NCBI RefSeq assembly: GCF_016863655.1
Contig: NZ_BOPH01000104.1
Span: forward strand, 1-51,325
DNA: 51,325 nt
Reading direction: 5' to 3'
Source of the DNA: Virgisporangium ochraceum
GTDB taxonomy: Bacteria > Actinomycetota > Actinomycetes > Mycobacteriales > Micromonosporaceae
The position numbers and the translations under genes were made by a program. Of the stretch, positions 38,769 through 49,800 are shown piece by piece (position 1 is the first letter of the stretch; each line of letters opens with the position of its first letter). The notes under the pieces are model-generated. The model had not been told where the DNA came from. It did not search any database and saw nothing but the letters and a program-made list of their open reading frames with translations.

Positions 38769-41700
38769 GTGACCCCCGATGTGACCCCAAAGGAGCACAC
38801 GCTCTGGACGCTGCAGCACCTGGCGCCGGACGTGGCCGTCAGCAATCTTCCGGTCGCGGTCCGCGTGCCGGGCCGTCTCCGGTGGTGGCCGTTGCGAGCG
38901 GCGGTCAACCACCTGGTGATGCGCCACCCGGCGCTGCGTACCGCCTTTCCCGCGGTGGGCCACGTTCCGACGAAGGTGGTCCTCGACGAGCAGGCGTGCG
39001 ATGTCGAAGTGGACGTCTTCGACACGTCCGAGGCCGCCCTCGCCGACGAGTTGCGACGGTACGCCGCCCGCCCTTTCGACCCGGCCGCCGCACCCCTCCT
39101 ACGGGCCGGTCACTTTCTCTGTCCGGACGGCGACGTGGTCTGTCTCGTGGTGCACCACCTGGTGTTCGACGCCACGTCCGAAGGAATTCTCGTCCGCGAG
39201 CTGGCCGCTCTCTACACCGGCTTCGCCGACTCCGAGGAGCCGCCCGCAGAACTCGGGGCCACGGCGGGCCGGTACGTCGAACGCCCCGTCACGCAGGAGA
39301 GCCTCGCGTACTGGAACCGCGAGCTGCAGGGCGTCGACCGATCGGCGATGCAGCTCGGCATCGGCCGGCCGGAACCCGCAGACCCGACCTTCACGGGTTC
39401 CCGGCTGACACACGTGCTGTCCGATGCGTCCCATCGGGGGCTCACACAGCTGGCGCGTGATCTCAGGGCCACCGACAACATCGTGGCGCTGGCCGCGTTC
39501 TGTCTGCTCCTGCGACTTCACGGTGCCGGATCGGATCTCGTCGTCGGCGTTCCGATCGACATACGTGACTCCACCGGAAGCGACAGCATCGGATACCACG
39601 TCAACACGCTCGCACTCCGGATCGACATGTCCACCGCGACGACCTTCCGTGATCTGGTCGCACACACCCGCGATCGCATGCTCACGGCGCTGTCCCACGC
39701 GGACGCACCGTTCGACGTACTCATGCCCGAGCTGGACCGGGCCGGTTTCGGCTGGCGGACCCCCCTGTTCCGTCACATGTTCAACTTCCGCCCCGCGGTG
39801 ACGCGTCGCGTCGAGATCGGCGGCATGCCTGCGACGCTGATCGCGGTCGACAAGGGACTGAGCCGGCTCGATCTGGAGTTCGCCGTCTTCCACGAGAAGG
39901 GCGGCACCGGAATCACCGTCGTGTACAGCACGGAGTTGCATCACGCCGACGATGTCCAGGCGTTGGTGGACAGGTACGACGCGCTCCTGCGTGCGGTGGC
40001 GCTCGACCCCGGGCAGCCTCTGGACGACTCCGTCCGGTGGAGTGAACGCGACCGACGGACCGTGACGACCGCCAACGACACCCGTCGCCACACGCGGTGG
40101 AGCACTGTCGGTTCGGCCTTCGCGGCACAGTGTGCCCGCAGATCGGACGCGGTGGCGATCCGGTCCGGCTCCACCGACGTCACCTACCGGGAACTGGCGA
40201 CAGCGGCCCGGTTCCTGGCCGGCCGGCTGACGGACGCCGGGGTCCTCGCCGACGATGTCGTCGCCGTGTCCCTGCCGCGCGGCCCGGAGCTGGCGGCGAC
40301 CGCGCTCGCGGTCTGGTCGGTGGGCGCGGCCTACCTGCCGCTGGATCCCGGGCACCCACCGTCGCGGCTCGCGTTCCAGATCTCCGACTCCGGCGCCTCG
40401 CTTCTGGTCACAGACCGCGAGCCGCCTGAGGACGTCGCCGCGGTCTGCACCACGGTGATCCGCGCATCCGGGCCGTCGGGCCGCGTTCCGGCCGAAACTG
40501 CGGACGTCGTCCCCGCGCCGGCGGCGCCGGTGAAGCGGGAGTCGCTGGCGTACATCATCTACACGTCGGGGTCGACGGGCACCCCGAAGGGCGTCGAGAT
40601 CACGCACGGCAATCTCGCCAACGTGGTGTCCCACTTCGCCGACGAGCTCGACGCACGAGCGGGCGAATCATGCCTGTGGATGACCACCTTCGCCTTCGAC
40701 ATCTCCGCTCTCGAACTGTTCCTGCCGCTCACCGTCGGCGCCCGGGTCGTCGTCGCCCCCGACGACGCCCGTAGCGACCCGGCGGTCCTTTCCGCACTGG
40801 TGAGGGACGAGGATGTCGGTATCCTCCAGGGCACACCGACGACCTGGCGCATGCTGGCCGGCGAGGCCGGCGGATGTCTGAAGGGGCGGCGGGTGCTGTG
40901 CGGCGGGGAGCCGCTGCCGCCGGTGCTGTCGGCCGCTCTGGTCGGCACCGGGTGCACCCTCTGGAACGTCTACGGGCCGACCGAGACGACGATCTGGTCC
41001 ACGTCGAGCCGCATCGAGGCGGCCGACGGCGACGTGGTGCACGTGGGACGGCCGATCGCCAACACCCGCATCCTCGTCCTCGACGGGACGGGACGCGAAC
41101 AGCCACCGGGCCTGCCCGGCGAGGTGTGCATCGCCGGGGACGGGGTCGCCGCCGGCTACCGGCGCCGGCCCGAACTCACGACGGAGCGGTTCCACACGGA
41201 CCCCGTCCACGGCAGGTACTACCGGACAGGTGATCTCGGCCGGTGGCGGCACGACGGCGCCGTCGAGCTGACCGGCCGGGACGACCGGCAGGTGAAGCTG
41301 CGCGCGCACCGGATCGAACTGGACGAGGTCGAGGCGGTACTCGAACAGCACGCCGGCGTCCGGTCCGCGGCGGTCGTCCTGGTCGGCGATCCGACGTCCG
41401 ACGGGCACCTCGTCGCGTTCCTCCGGTCGTCGCCGCGACCCGGTCTCGTCGAGGACGTCTGGGAACACGCGGCGCGGCTGCTCCCCCGCTACTCCGTGCC
41501 GAGCCGGTTCGTCGTGCTGGGGCAGTTCCCCCTGACGGCGAACGGCAAGATCGACCATCGCGAGCTGACGCGCATGGCCCAGCGGCGGACCTGGCCGGAC
41601 GAGGCCGGCGGAGCGTCCCCCGCCACCCCCGACGACCTCACCCACCAGCTGCTCGAACTCTGGTGCCAGTTGCTGGGGCGTGCGGACCTCGGACCGGAGG

Positions 41701-41873
41701 CCAACTTCTTCGTCAACGGTGGCCATTCGTTGTCGGCGGCGCAACTGGTGACGCGGATCTCCCGTCTCACCGGTCGGCCGACCTCGCTGTCGACGCTGTT
41801 CGAGGCGCCGACACCGGTGGCACTTGCGCGCGTGCTGGCCGCGTCACCGGTCGCCGGCACGGTGCGTTCATGA
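38769..41873 (+). CDS. NRPS module C-A-PCP, predicted glycine-activating
   Basis: 1034 residues, GTG 38769. The condensation domain spans about 10-420, with HHLVFDA at 129-135. The adenylation domain (about 435-935) has YTSGSTGTPKG and YRTGDLGRW. Reading the ten specificity positions by comparison with GrsA gives D-I-L-Q-L-G-V-I-W-K, one residue from the classic glycine code DILQLGLIWK. The carrier has NGGHSLSAAQL near 985. Opening with a complete C domain implies an upstream acyl or aminoacyl donor, probably the carrier at 37371-37637. The stop overlaps the next NRPS start as ATGA. Confidence 0.93.
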   Translation: MTPDVTPKEHTLWTLQHLAPDVAVSNLPVAVRVPGRLRWWPLRAAVNHLVMRHPALRTAFPAVGHVPTKVVLDEQACDVEVDVFDTSEAALADELRRYAARPFDPAAAPLLRAGHFLCPDGDVVCLVVHHLVFDATSEGILVRELAALYTGFADSEEPPAELGATAGRYVERPVTQESLAYWNRELQGVDRSAMQLGIGRPEPADPTFTGSRLTHVLSDASHRGLTQLARDLRATDNIVALAAFCLLLRLHGAGSDLVVGVPIDIRDSTGSDSIGYHVNTLALRIDMSTATTFRDLVAHTRDRMLTALSHADAPFDVLMPELDRAGFGWRTPLFRHMFNFRPAVTRRVEIGGMPATLIAVDKGLSRLDLEFAVFHEKGGTGITVVYSTELHHADDVQALVDRYDALLRAVALDPGQPLDDSVRWSERDRRTVTTANDTRRHTRWSTVGSAFAAQCARRSDAVAIRSGSTDVTYRELATAARFLAGRLTDAGVLADDVVAVSLPRGPELAATALAVWSVGAAYLPLDPGHPPSRLAFQISDSGASLLVTDREPPEDVAAVCTTVIRASGPSGRVPAETADVVPAPAAPVKRESLAYIIYTSGSTGTPKGVEITHGNLANVVSHFADELDARAGESCLWMTTFAFDISALELFLPLTVGARVVVAPDDARSDPAVLSALVRDEDVGILQGTPTTWRMLAGEAGGCLKGRRVLCGGEPLPPVLSAALVGTGCTLWNVYGPTETTIWSTSSRIEAADGDVVHVGRPIANTRILVLDGTGREQPPGLPGEVCIAGDGVAAGYRRRPELTTERFHTDPVHGRYYRTGDLGRWRHDGAVELTGRDDRQVKLRAHRIELDEVEAVLEQHAGVRSAAVVLVGDPTSDGHLVAFLRSSPRPGLVEDVWEHAARLLPRYSVPSRFVVLGQFPLTANGKIDHRELTRMAQRRTWPDEAGGASPATPDDLTHQLLELWCQLLGRADLGPEANFFVNGGHSLSAAQLVTRISRLTGRPTSLSTLFEAPTPVALARVLAASPVAGTVRS

Positions 41874-44800
41874 GCGATGACGCTACCGCTCCGATCGCAC
41901 CGACGCTGCGCGGTGACAGGGTTGCGATGCCGGCGCCGTTCGGTCTTCCCGGGCTGTTCCGTGACGTCGCGCTGTCCCGGCCCGACCGGATCGCCTGCGA
42001 GGACTCCGACCGCCGGCTGACGTTCCGACAACTGGACGCGCGGAGCGACGTGCTGGCGGATCGAGTTCTCGCCGCGACGGACGGGCGGTCGGGCGCCGTG
42101 GCGCTCGTCATGCCGCGCGGGGTGGACCTGCTCGTGGCGCTCGTGGGGATTCTGAAGGCACGCTGCTGGTACGTACCCCTCGGCGTGGAGGAGCCGGCGC
42201 GGCGCGTCGCCGAGATGGTCACCGCCGCGCAGCCACTGGCCGTGCTGACGGACGACAGGGAACTGGTCGCACCGCTCGCCTCGCGTCCCCGGATCGCGGT
42301 GCCGGCCGACGACCACGGCGCGGCCGGTCCGCGCGCGCTTCCGCCGGTCGGCGCCGACCACCCCGTGTACGTCATGTTCACGTCCGGTTCCAGCGGCACT
42401 CCCAAGGGTGTGCTCCAGGGCAGTGATGCTCTGTGCAACCGTCTGGTCTGGATGGCGCGCCACTACGGTGTCGGCCCGGACGACGCCGTGCTGCAGAAGA
42501 CGCCGTACACGTTCGACGTCTCGGGGTGGGAGCTCTACCTGCCCCTGATCACCGGTGCACGGTGCGTGCTGGCGCCCGAGGGCGACCATCGTGACCCGGC
42601 GGCGCTGGCCCGCTTCGTCCGCGGACGCCACGTCACGATCTGCCACTTCGTGCCATCCATGCTCGACGAGGTTCTGCGCTACGCTCCCGAGCTTCTCGAC
42701 GCGCCGCTACGGGACATCGTCTGCAGCGGCGAATCCCTGTCCGCGGGCACCGTCGCACGGGTACGCGCCCGGACCGGAGCGCGTCTGCACAATCTCTACG
42801 GTCCCACCGAGGCGGCCATCGACGTGACGCACTGGACCGTACCCACCGCTTGGACCCCGGACCGGCCGATCCTGATCGGGACGCCGATCGACAACACCGA
42901 CCTGTACGTCCTCGACGAGCGGACCGGGCGGCCGGCGGACTCGGGAGAGCTGTGGATCGGGGGCATGCCGGTCGCGCTGGGCTACGTAGGGGCCACGGAC
43001 CTGACCGCGTCCGCTTTCCGAACCATCGGCGCCGAACGATGCTACCGGACTGGGGACCTCGTTCGCGTCGTTCCGGGCGCCGGGCTCGAGTACCTCGGCC
43101 GGCGCGACGGGCAGGTAAAGGTGCGCGGTGTCCGCGTCGAACCCGGCGAGGTGGAGCACGCGCTCGAACGGCACGAGGCGATCGAGCGGGCAGTGGTCGT
43201 CGCCGTGCCCGCGAAGAACGGCCCACGCCTGGCGGCGGCGCTGATCGGCGCGGCGCGCGTTCCCCGTCCGGGCGACGCCGACCTGCGCGATCATCTCCGT
43301 ACCCGCCTGCCGCCCGCGTTCGTTCCCGCGCAGTTCCTCTGGGTCGACTCGCTGCCGCTCGGCGCCACCGGCAAGGTGGACCGTCGGGCGATCCAGGAGA
43401 CGCTCGTCCGTGACCACCACCGGCCACCCTGCGACGACGAGGTGGACGAGCTCGCCGCCGGGTGGTGGCGGTTGCTGCGGGCCGACGCCGCAGAACGCGA
43501 CGAGGACACCGGTTTCGTCAGCCTCGGCGGCCACTCCCTGTCGGCGGTGCGGCTGGCCGCGTGGCTGCGTGGTCATGCGGGGGTGGAGGTCACGCTGGCC
43601 GACCTGCTCCGGGACAACCTGTCGCTGGCCGGCCTGCGCCGGCTGGTCGCGCGGACGCTTCCCGACGCTGCCCGGGCCGCGCCCGTCACCGACACCGCGC
43701 CCGTCGCCGACACGGCGGTCTCCCGGCTGACACCCGGGCAGCGCCGGCTGTGGCTACTGACCCGGACCCACCCCGACGCCGTGCGGTACAACGTCGTCAC
43801 CGCGCTCCTGTTGACGGGCCCGATCTCGGTCACCGCCCTCCGCATGTCCCTCGACGACGTCGTCGCCCGCCACGACTCCCTGCGCGCGCGGGTGGTGGAG
43901 GACGACACGGGCCACCCGTTCCTGCGCCACGACGCGGGTGTCGAGGTGCCGTTCACCGTCGAGCGCACCGACGCACCGCTGAGCGAGAGCGTGGTGCACG
44001 CACACGTCCGGAGCTCGGCCGCCGTCCCGATCCCCCTCGACGACGCGCCGTTGCTACGCGCGGGTCTCCTGACGACGACCGACGACACCGACGGGTGTCT
44101 CGTGCTGTCCCTGCACCACCTGGTCGCCGACCAACGCAGCGTGGACATCGTGCTCGCCGATCTCGCCACGGCCTACGCGGCACGATCAGCGGGCCGTGCG
44201 CCGCATCTGCCGCCGGCACCCCGGTTCGCCGGTTTCGCCGCGCGGACGGCCGGGGAGAACCGCGGCACCGCCGACGACGTCGGGTACTGGAGGACGGTTC
44301 TCGACGGCACCCCGCCCGAGCTGGCACTGCCGTTCTGCCGTGAGGCGGATCCGGTACCGTCGCTGCGCGGCGGGAGCGTCCGACGCGACCTGGGCGCGCA
44401 GCGCACGGCCAGCGTCGACGCGTACGCGCGCCGGACGGCGGTCACACCGGCGGCGGTGTTCATGTCCGTCGTCGCCACCGTGCTGTGCGCCTGGTCGGCC
44501 CAGCCCTGTGTCGTGATCGGCATCCCTTCCTCCGCGAGGCGCCGGGCGTGCGACGACGACCTGGTCGGGTTCCTGGTGGACACACTGCCGATACGGATCG
44601 ACACGTGTGCCCAGCAGGACTTCCCGAGCCTGGTCCGGCACGTCCGTGACCGGTACCTGGCCGCCGTCGCGCACAGCGGGCTGCCGTTCCAGGAGATCGT
44701 CGCCGCGTGCGACCGGCCGTCCCGACCGCACCGCAATCCGCTGTTCCAGGTCTGGTTCAACGACCTGTCCAACGCGGCGCCACCACCAACGATCCCGGGC

Positions 44801-46879
44801 ATCTCAGTATCGGGTGTCAGCCCGCCGGGCGACACGGCCCTGTTCGACCTGAACTTCTACCTCACCGCGCACGACGGCCGTCTGCGCCTGGAGCTGGTGC
44901 ACGCATCCGACCGGGTGCCGGCCGACGTGGCGGTGGCGCTGCTGGGGCACTGCGTCGACCTGCTCGACCGGATCCTCGACGGCCGGCCCGTCACCCCGGC
45001 CAGCCCCGTCCTGCCGCCGGCCGGTCCGCCCGGCCCCGGTGCGCCGCTCCCCGTCGCGCCAGCCGTCCCGTCCGACCGGCTGGTCGCCCGGGTGCTCGGC
45101 TTCGGCGCCACGGCACCCGACGCGATCGCGATCGAAGCCGCGGACCGTTCCTGGACCTACGGCCAGCTCGCCGCGGAGATCGGGACGGTTGCGCAGCGGC
45201 TCACCGCGGAGTCGGTGGTGGAGATCCGCGCGGAGCGCAGCGCATACCTGCCGATCGTGCTCCTGGCCGCCTGGCGGGCCGGAGGCGTGCCGGCGCCGGT
45301 CGACGCCGCGCTCCCTCCCGCGCGACTCGACGCGCTCCGGACGACGCTCCGTCCCCGGCACGTCGTCCATGCCACGGCGAGCGGTCCGCGGTGGTCCGAG
45401 GATCACAGTGACGGGCGGTCGGTGACCGGTGCCAGTCACATCCTCTTCACCTCGGGGACGAGCGGCCGGCCGTCCGCGGTCGTCGTCCCGCACGGCCCCC
45501 TGACCGGCGCGCTGGACTGGTACGTCACGCGGTTCCGGCCTTCTGCCGCCGACCGGGTGATGCTCCTCGGCGGACTCGGACACGACCCCGTGCTGCGGGA
45601 CATCCTGGTGCCGCTGTGTTCCGGCGGCACGTTGGTGGTGCCACCGGCCGGTTCCCTCACCACCCCCCGGCGGCTGCTGGAGTGCGTCGCGCGGCACCGG
45701 ATCACGCTCGTGCACGCCACGCCGGCGCTGCTGGAGCTGCTCGTGGCGGGCGCCGCCGAACGGCCGGATCTGCGGCTGCCCACCGTGCGGGCGATCGTCG
45801 CGGCCGGTGCGCCGCTGACCGTCGGGCTCGTCCGCCGGCTCAGGGACCTCACGCCGGCCGAGATTGTCAACGGCTACGGAACCACCGAGACGCCGCAGAT
45901 CGCCGCGGCCCATCAGGTTCTCGCGCCGGGCCGGACCGCGCGCCCGCTCGACCGCCTGAGGGCCGAGACGACACTGCCCGTGGGGGTGGGTGTGCCCGGC
46001 GTCGAGATGGTGGTCGAGGCCGTTCCCGGCCGGCGTGCCGGAGTCGGCCAGGTCGGTGAGGTCGTCGTCCGCAGCGCGCGCCTGGCGACGGGCTATCTCG
46101 ACGCCACCGACACCGGTGGGTTCGGGAGCGATCCGTGTGGGCGGCCCGGGGTGCGCGCGTACCGCACGGGCGACCTGGGACGGACGGACCCGTCCGGACT
46201 CCTCCACCTCGCCGGACGACGCGACCGGCAGGTGCTCGTCGACGGATTCCGGGTGGCCCTGGAGGAGGTCGAGGCGACCGCGCTCGCGCATCCCGCCGTC
46301 CGGCAGGCCACCGCACGGTTGCGGGAAACCCCGGCGGGTGCGGTCATCGCGCTGTGGGTCGCCGTGTCCAGCGCCGACGGGCCGAAGCCCGCGACGCTGC
46401 GCCGCCACCTCCGGTCGCTGCTCCCCTCCTACGCCGTTCCGGCGATCGTCACGATCGGCCACAGGTTGCACGTCGACGCCAACCACAAGGTCGTCGCGGA
46501 CACCGGCACCGACGCGCGGCGCGCCCATCCGTCCCGGGTCGCCACGGCGTCTCCGGCGCTCGAGCACCTCGCCCGGCTGATGCGCGAGGTGCTCGGCACG
46601 GACATCGGTCCCGATGACAACTTCTTCGAAGCGGGTCTCACGTCCATCGGTCTGCTCAACCTTCACGCCCGGCTCGGCGAGAGCTTTCGGAGCGGGCTGC
46701 CGGTCACCGAACTGTTCACCCACCCCAACCTGCGAAGTCTGGCCGGACTCCTCGATGCCCGCGAGGAGGGCGCCGAACCGTCGCCACCGGGGCGCCGGCC
46801 GTCCGCGCCGAGATCGCGGACCGCTGACGAGCGGCGACAGGTCAGGCGATGGATCGAGAGTCAGAGGGAGAAGAGATGA
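41870..46879 (+). CDS. NRPS A-PCP-C-A-PCP, serine-type then unusual second A domain
   Basis: 1669 residues. The first A domain (20-525) has FTSGSSGTPKG and a derived code D-V-W-H-V-S-L-I-D-K, close to the serine code DVWHLSLIDK. The first carrier is GGHSLSAVRL near 555. The C domain is at about 620-1050, with HHLVADQ. The second A domain (1070-1550) has FTSGTSGRPSA, lacking the usual Lys-Gly; YGTTETP; and code D-P-R-H-V-A-G-Q-I-K, with no substrate I can assign. Its A10 is NHKVV instead of NGKID. The last carrier is GLTSIGLLNL near 1590. No C domain precedes the first A domain, so the preceding module must be joined in trans or the order is non-linear. The stop overlaps the PKS start (ATGA). 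Confidence 0.93.
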   Translation: MSDDATAPIAPTLRGDRVAMPAPFGLPGLFRDVALSRPDRIACEDSDRRLTFRQLDARSDVLADRVLAATDGRSGAVALVMPRGVDLLVALVGILKARCWYVPLGVEEPARRVAEMVTAAQPLAVLTDDRELVAPLASRPRIAVPADDHGAAGPRALPPVGADHPVYVMFTSGSSGTPKGVLQGSDALCNRLVWMARHYGVGPDDAVLQKTPYTFDVSGWELYLPLITGARCVLAPEGDHRDPAALARFVRGRHVTICHFVPSMLDEVLRYAPELLDAPLRDIVCSGESLSAGTVARVRARTGARLHNLYGPTEAAIDVTHWTVPTAWTPDRPILIGTPIDNTDLYVLDERTGRPADSGELWIGGMPVALGYVGATDLTASAFRTIGAERCYRTGDLVRVVPGAGLEYLGRRDGQVKVRGVRVEPGEVEHALERHEAIERAVVVAVPAKNGPRLAAALIGAARVPRPGDADLRDHLRTRLPPAFVPAQFLWVDSLPLGATGKVDRRAIQETLVRDHHRPPCDDEVDELAAGWWRLLRADAAERDEDTGFVSLGGHSLSAVRLAAWLRGHAGVEVTLADLLRDNLSLAGLRRLVARTLPDAARAAPVTDTAPVADTAVSRLTPGQRRLWLLTRTHPDAVRYNVVTALLLTGPISVTALRMSLDDVVARHDSLRARVVEDDTGHPFLRHDAGVEVPFTVERTDAPLSESVVHAHVRSSAAVPIPLDDAPLLRAGLLTTTDDTDGCLVLSLHHLVADQRSVDIVLADLATAYAARSAGRAPHLPPAPRFAGFAARTAGENRGTADDVGYWRTVLDGTPPELALPFCREADPVPSLRGGSVRRDLGAQRTASVDAYARRTAVTPAAVFMSVVATVLCAWSAQPCVVIGIPSSARRRACDDDLVGFLVDTLPIRIDTCAQQDFPSLVRHVRDRYLAAVAHSGLPFQEIVAACDRPSRPHRNPLFQVWFNDLSNAAPPPTIPGISVSGVSPPGDTALFDLNFYLTAHDGRLRLELVHASDRVPADVAVALLGHCVDLLDRILDGRPVTPASPVLPPAGPPGPGAPLPVAPAVPSDRLVARVLGFGATAPDAIAIEAADRSWTYGQLAAEIGTVAQRLTAESVVEIRAERSAYLPIVLLAAWRAGGVPAPVDAALPPARLDALRTTLRPRHVVHATASGPRWSEDHSDGRSVTGASHILFTSGTSGRPSAVVVPHGPLTGALDWYVTRFRPSAADRVMLLGGLGHDPVLRDILVPLCSGGTLVVPPAGSLTTPRRLLECVARHRITLVHATPALLELLVAGAAERPDLRLPTVRAIVAAGAPLTVGLVRRLRDLTPAEIVNGYGTTETPQIAAAHQVLAPGRTARPLDRLRAETTLPVGVGVPGVEMVVEAVPGRRAGVGQVGEVVVRSARLATGYLDATDTGGFGSDPCGRPGVRAYRTGDLGRTDPSGLLHLAGRRDRQVLVDGFRVALEEVEATALAHPAVRQATARLRETPAGAVIALWVAVSSADGPKPATLRRHLRSLLPSYAVPAIVTIGHRLHVDANHKVVADTGTDARRAHPSRVATASPALEHLARLMREVLGTDIGPDDNFFEAGLTSIGLLNLHARLGESFRSGLPVTELFTHPNLRSLAGLLDAREEGAEPSPPGRRPSAPRSRTADERRQVRRWIESQREKR

Positions 46880-49800
46880 CCGATTCCCTGGACCACATCG
46901 CTGTCATCGGCATGGCGGGCCGGTTCCCGGGCGCCGGGAACGTCGACGAGTTCTGGTCGGGTCTGCGCCTCGGCCGGGAGGGTGTCCGGACCGCCGGCGA
47001 CGAGGAGCTCGTCGCGGCCGGCGTGCCGATCGAGGCGCTGCGCGATCCGGCCTACGTGAAGGCCGTCGCCATGGCGCCCGGAATCGACATGTTCGACGCC
47101 GAGTTCTTCGGCCTCGCGCCCCGCGAGGCGGCGCTGTGCGACCCGCAGATCCGGCTGTACCTGGAGACCGCACACGCGGCGCTCGAGAACGCCGGGTACG
47201 ACCCGCACCGGGTGTCGGACGTCGGCGTGTTCGGGTCGGCCGGTGTCAACCGGTACATCGACTCGCACGCGGGACCCGGTGTCGACCGGGTCCGCAGCGC
47301 CGCCGGCATGTCCCTCGGCGTCCTCAGCAACTCGGACTACATCGCGACCCTCGTCTCCTACAAGCTCAACCTCCGCGGACCCAGCATGACAGTGCAGACC
47401 GCCTGTTCCAGCTCGCTCGTCGCGGTGCAGCTCGCCGCCCGCGCGCTGAACAACGGTGAATGCGTGATCGCGCTGGCCGGGGGCGCCGACGTCGAGTTCC
47501 CGGTGGGCCACGGGCACTGGTGGGCGAAGGGCGGCCCGCTGACAAGGGACGGTCATTGCCGGCCGTTCGACGCGAAGGCGAGCGGAACCATCTTCGGCAG
47601 CGGCGTGGGCGTCGTCGCGCTCAAGCGCCTGTCCGACGCGTTGGCGGACGGTGACCACATCCGGGCGGTGATACGTGCCGTCGCCATCAACAACGACGGC
47701 GCCGACAAGGTCGGGTTCAGCGCACCGGGGGTGACGGGCCAGGCCGACGTGGTCGTCGAGGCACTCACGATCGCGGGTGTGGACCCGGCCCAGGTGTCGC
47801 ACGTCGAAGCCCACTGCACCGGAACCGAACTCGGCGACCCCATCGAGCTGAGCGCGTTGAACCGCGCCTTCCGCCGGCTCGACGGTGACGGGCTGCGCCA
47901 GGGCTCGTGCGCTCTGACGTCGGTGAAGGGCAACGTGGGACACCTCGGCCACGCGTCGGGGGTCACATCGCTCATCAAGGTCGTGCTGTCACTGGAGAAC
48001 GAGGCGATTCCCCCCACCATCAACTTCTCCGAACCGAACCCGAAGCTGGAGCTCGACGGTTCGCCCTTTTTCATCAACGACACCCTGCGGCCATGGCCGC
48101 GCGACCCGGCACGACCCCGGTTCGCCGGCGTCAACTCCCTCGGAATCGGCGGTACCAACGTCCACGCCGTCGTCACGGAGGCGCCCGTCCGGAGCAGCCG
48201 GCCCGACGATCGCCGGCCGCGCGTCGTCATCTGGTCCGGCCGTACCCCCGAGGCCGAAAACGCCTACCGGGACGAACTCGGGTCGCATCTCGCCCGGTGC
48301 GACGCAACCGCATTCGGCGACACCGTCGACACCCTGCAGCACGGGCGGACCGCGCATGCCGTCCGCGCCGCGCTCGTGGCGAGGGACGCGGACGAGGCGG
48401 CCGGTCTCCTGGCCTCCGCCGACACCCTCGTCACCGGGGCGGCGCCGGTCGTCGTACCACCGGCGTTCCTGTTCCCCGGTCAGGGTTCCCAGTTCCCGGC
48501 CATGGCCCACGACCTGTACGGTCACGACCCCACGTTCCGCGCCGCCCTCGACGAGTGCTTCGACCTGTTCGACGCCGACGGGGTGTCGGTCCGGGGGGTC
48601 TGGTCGTCGGCCACCGACGACGCGGCGCTGCGGGACACCGGTGTCGCGCAGCCGCTGCTGTTCTCGGTCGGGTACGCACTCGCCGCGGTACTGGCGCGGT
48701 GGGGCGTGCGACCGACGGCACTGCTGGGTCACAGCATCGGCGAGCTGACCGCGGCCACGGTGGCGGGGGTGTTCGACCTCCCCTGCGCCGTGACGCTCGT
48801 GGCGGCGCGGACCCGGGCGATGGCGGCGCTGCCCCGGGGCGCGATGCTGGCTGTCACGGCCACCGAGGACGCGGTCCGGCCGCTGCTGGGGTCCGACGCG
48901 TGGGTCGCGGCGGTGAACGCGCGGGACCAGGTGGTGGTCGCGGGCGCCGAGGACGCGCTGGCCGATCTCGCCGGGACCCTGCAGCGATCCGGTGTACCGA
49001 ACCACCGTCTGTCCACCTCGCACGCCTTCCACACACCGGCGATGGCCGCCGCCCGCGACGACTTCCTCCGCGCGTTCGACGGCGTGACCGCGCGGCCTCC
49101 CGGGATCCCGGTCTTCTCCGCCGCGTCGGGCGCACTCATGACACCCGAGGAGGCGATGGATCCGCGGTTCTGGGCCGACCAGTTGACGCAACCGGTCCGG
49201 TTCGCCCGGGCGCTCGACGCCCTCGCCGGTCATGCGCGGGTCCGGCCGGTCGAGGTCGGGCCGGGCGCGTCACTGGCGGGTCTGGCCCGCCGGCATCTGG
49301 GAACGTGCGAGACGCCGGTCATCATCCTGCCCCGGCCACGCACGGGTACCGCCGACGACCGGACGGCGCTGCGCCGCGCCGTGGCCCGGTTGTGGGTCGA
49401 TGGGGCGGACATCGATTTCACCGCCGACCTGGACGGGGCCCCGGCCCGACGCACGGTCGTGCCCGGATATCCGTACCGGCGCAAGCGGCACTGGATCACA
49501 CCGTCCGGCGAACGCCCGGCCGCGCCCGCCGACGACCGGACGACGACCGCCTCCGCCGGTGAGCCGGAGGCGGCGTCTCCCTACTCCACGACCGTGTGGA
49601 TCGAGACACCCGTCCCCGAACCGCACGACTCCCCCGCGGGCGACGTCGCCCTCGTTCTGCTGCCGGACGACGAGGAACGGGCGACCGATGTCGTCGCCCT
49701 GCTGCACGAGGCCGGACTCCGGCCGGTGGCGACGCGCGTCGGCGATCAGTTCTCCAGTGGGGTTCTCGGCTACACCGTGCGGCGCGGCTCGTCCGCCGAT

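Noticed and set aside
44804..46723. Long minus-strand open frame (639 codons) opposite the second NRPS
   Set aside because: Its text is Arg/Gly/Val-rich without motifs, and it mirrors a continuous A-PCP coding region with clear domains; long antisense frames are expected at this GC content.
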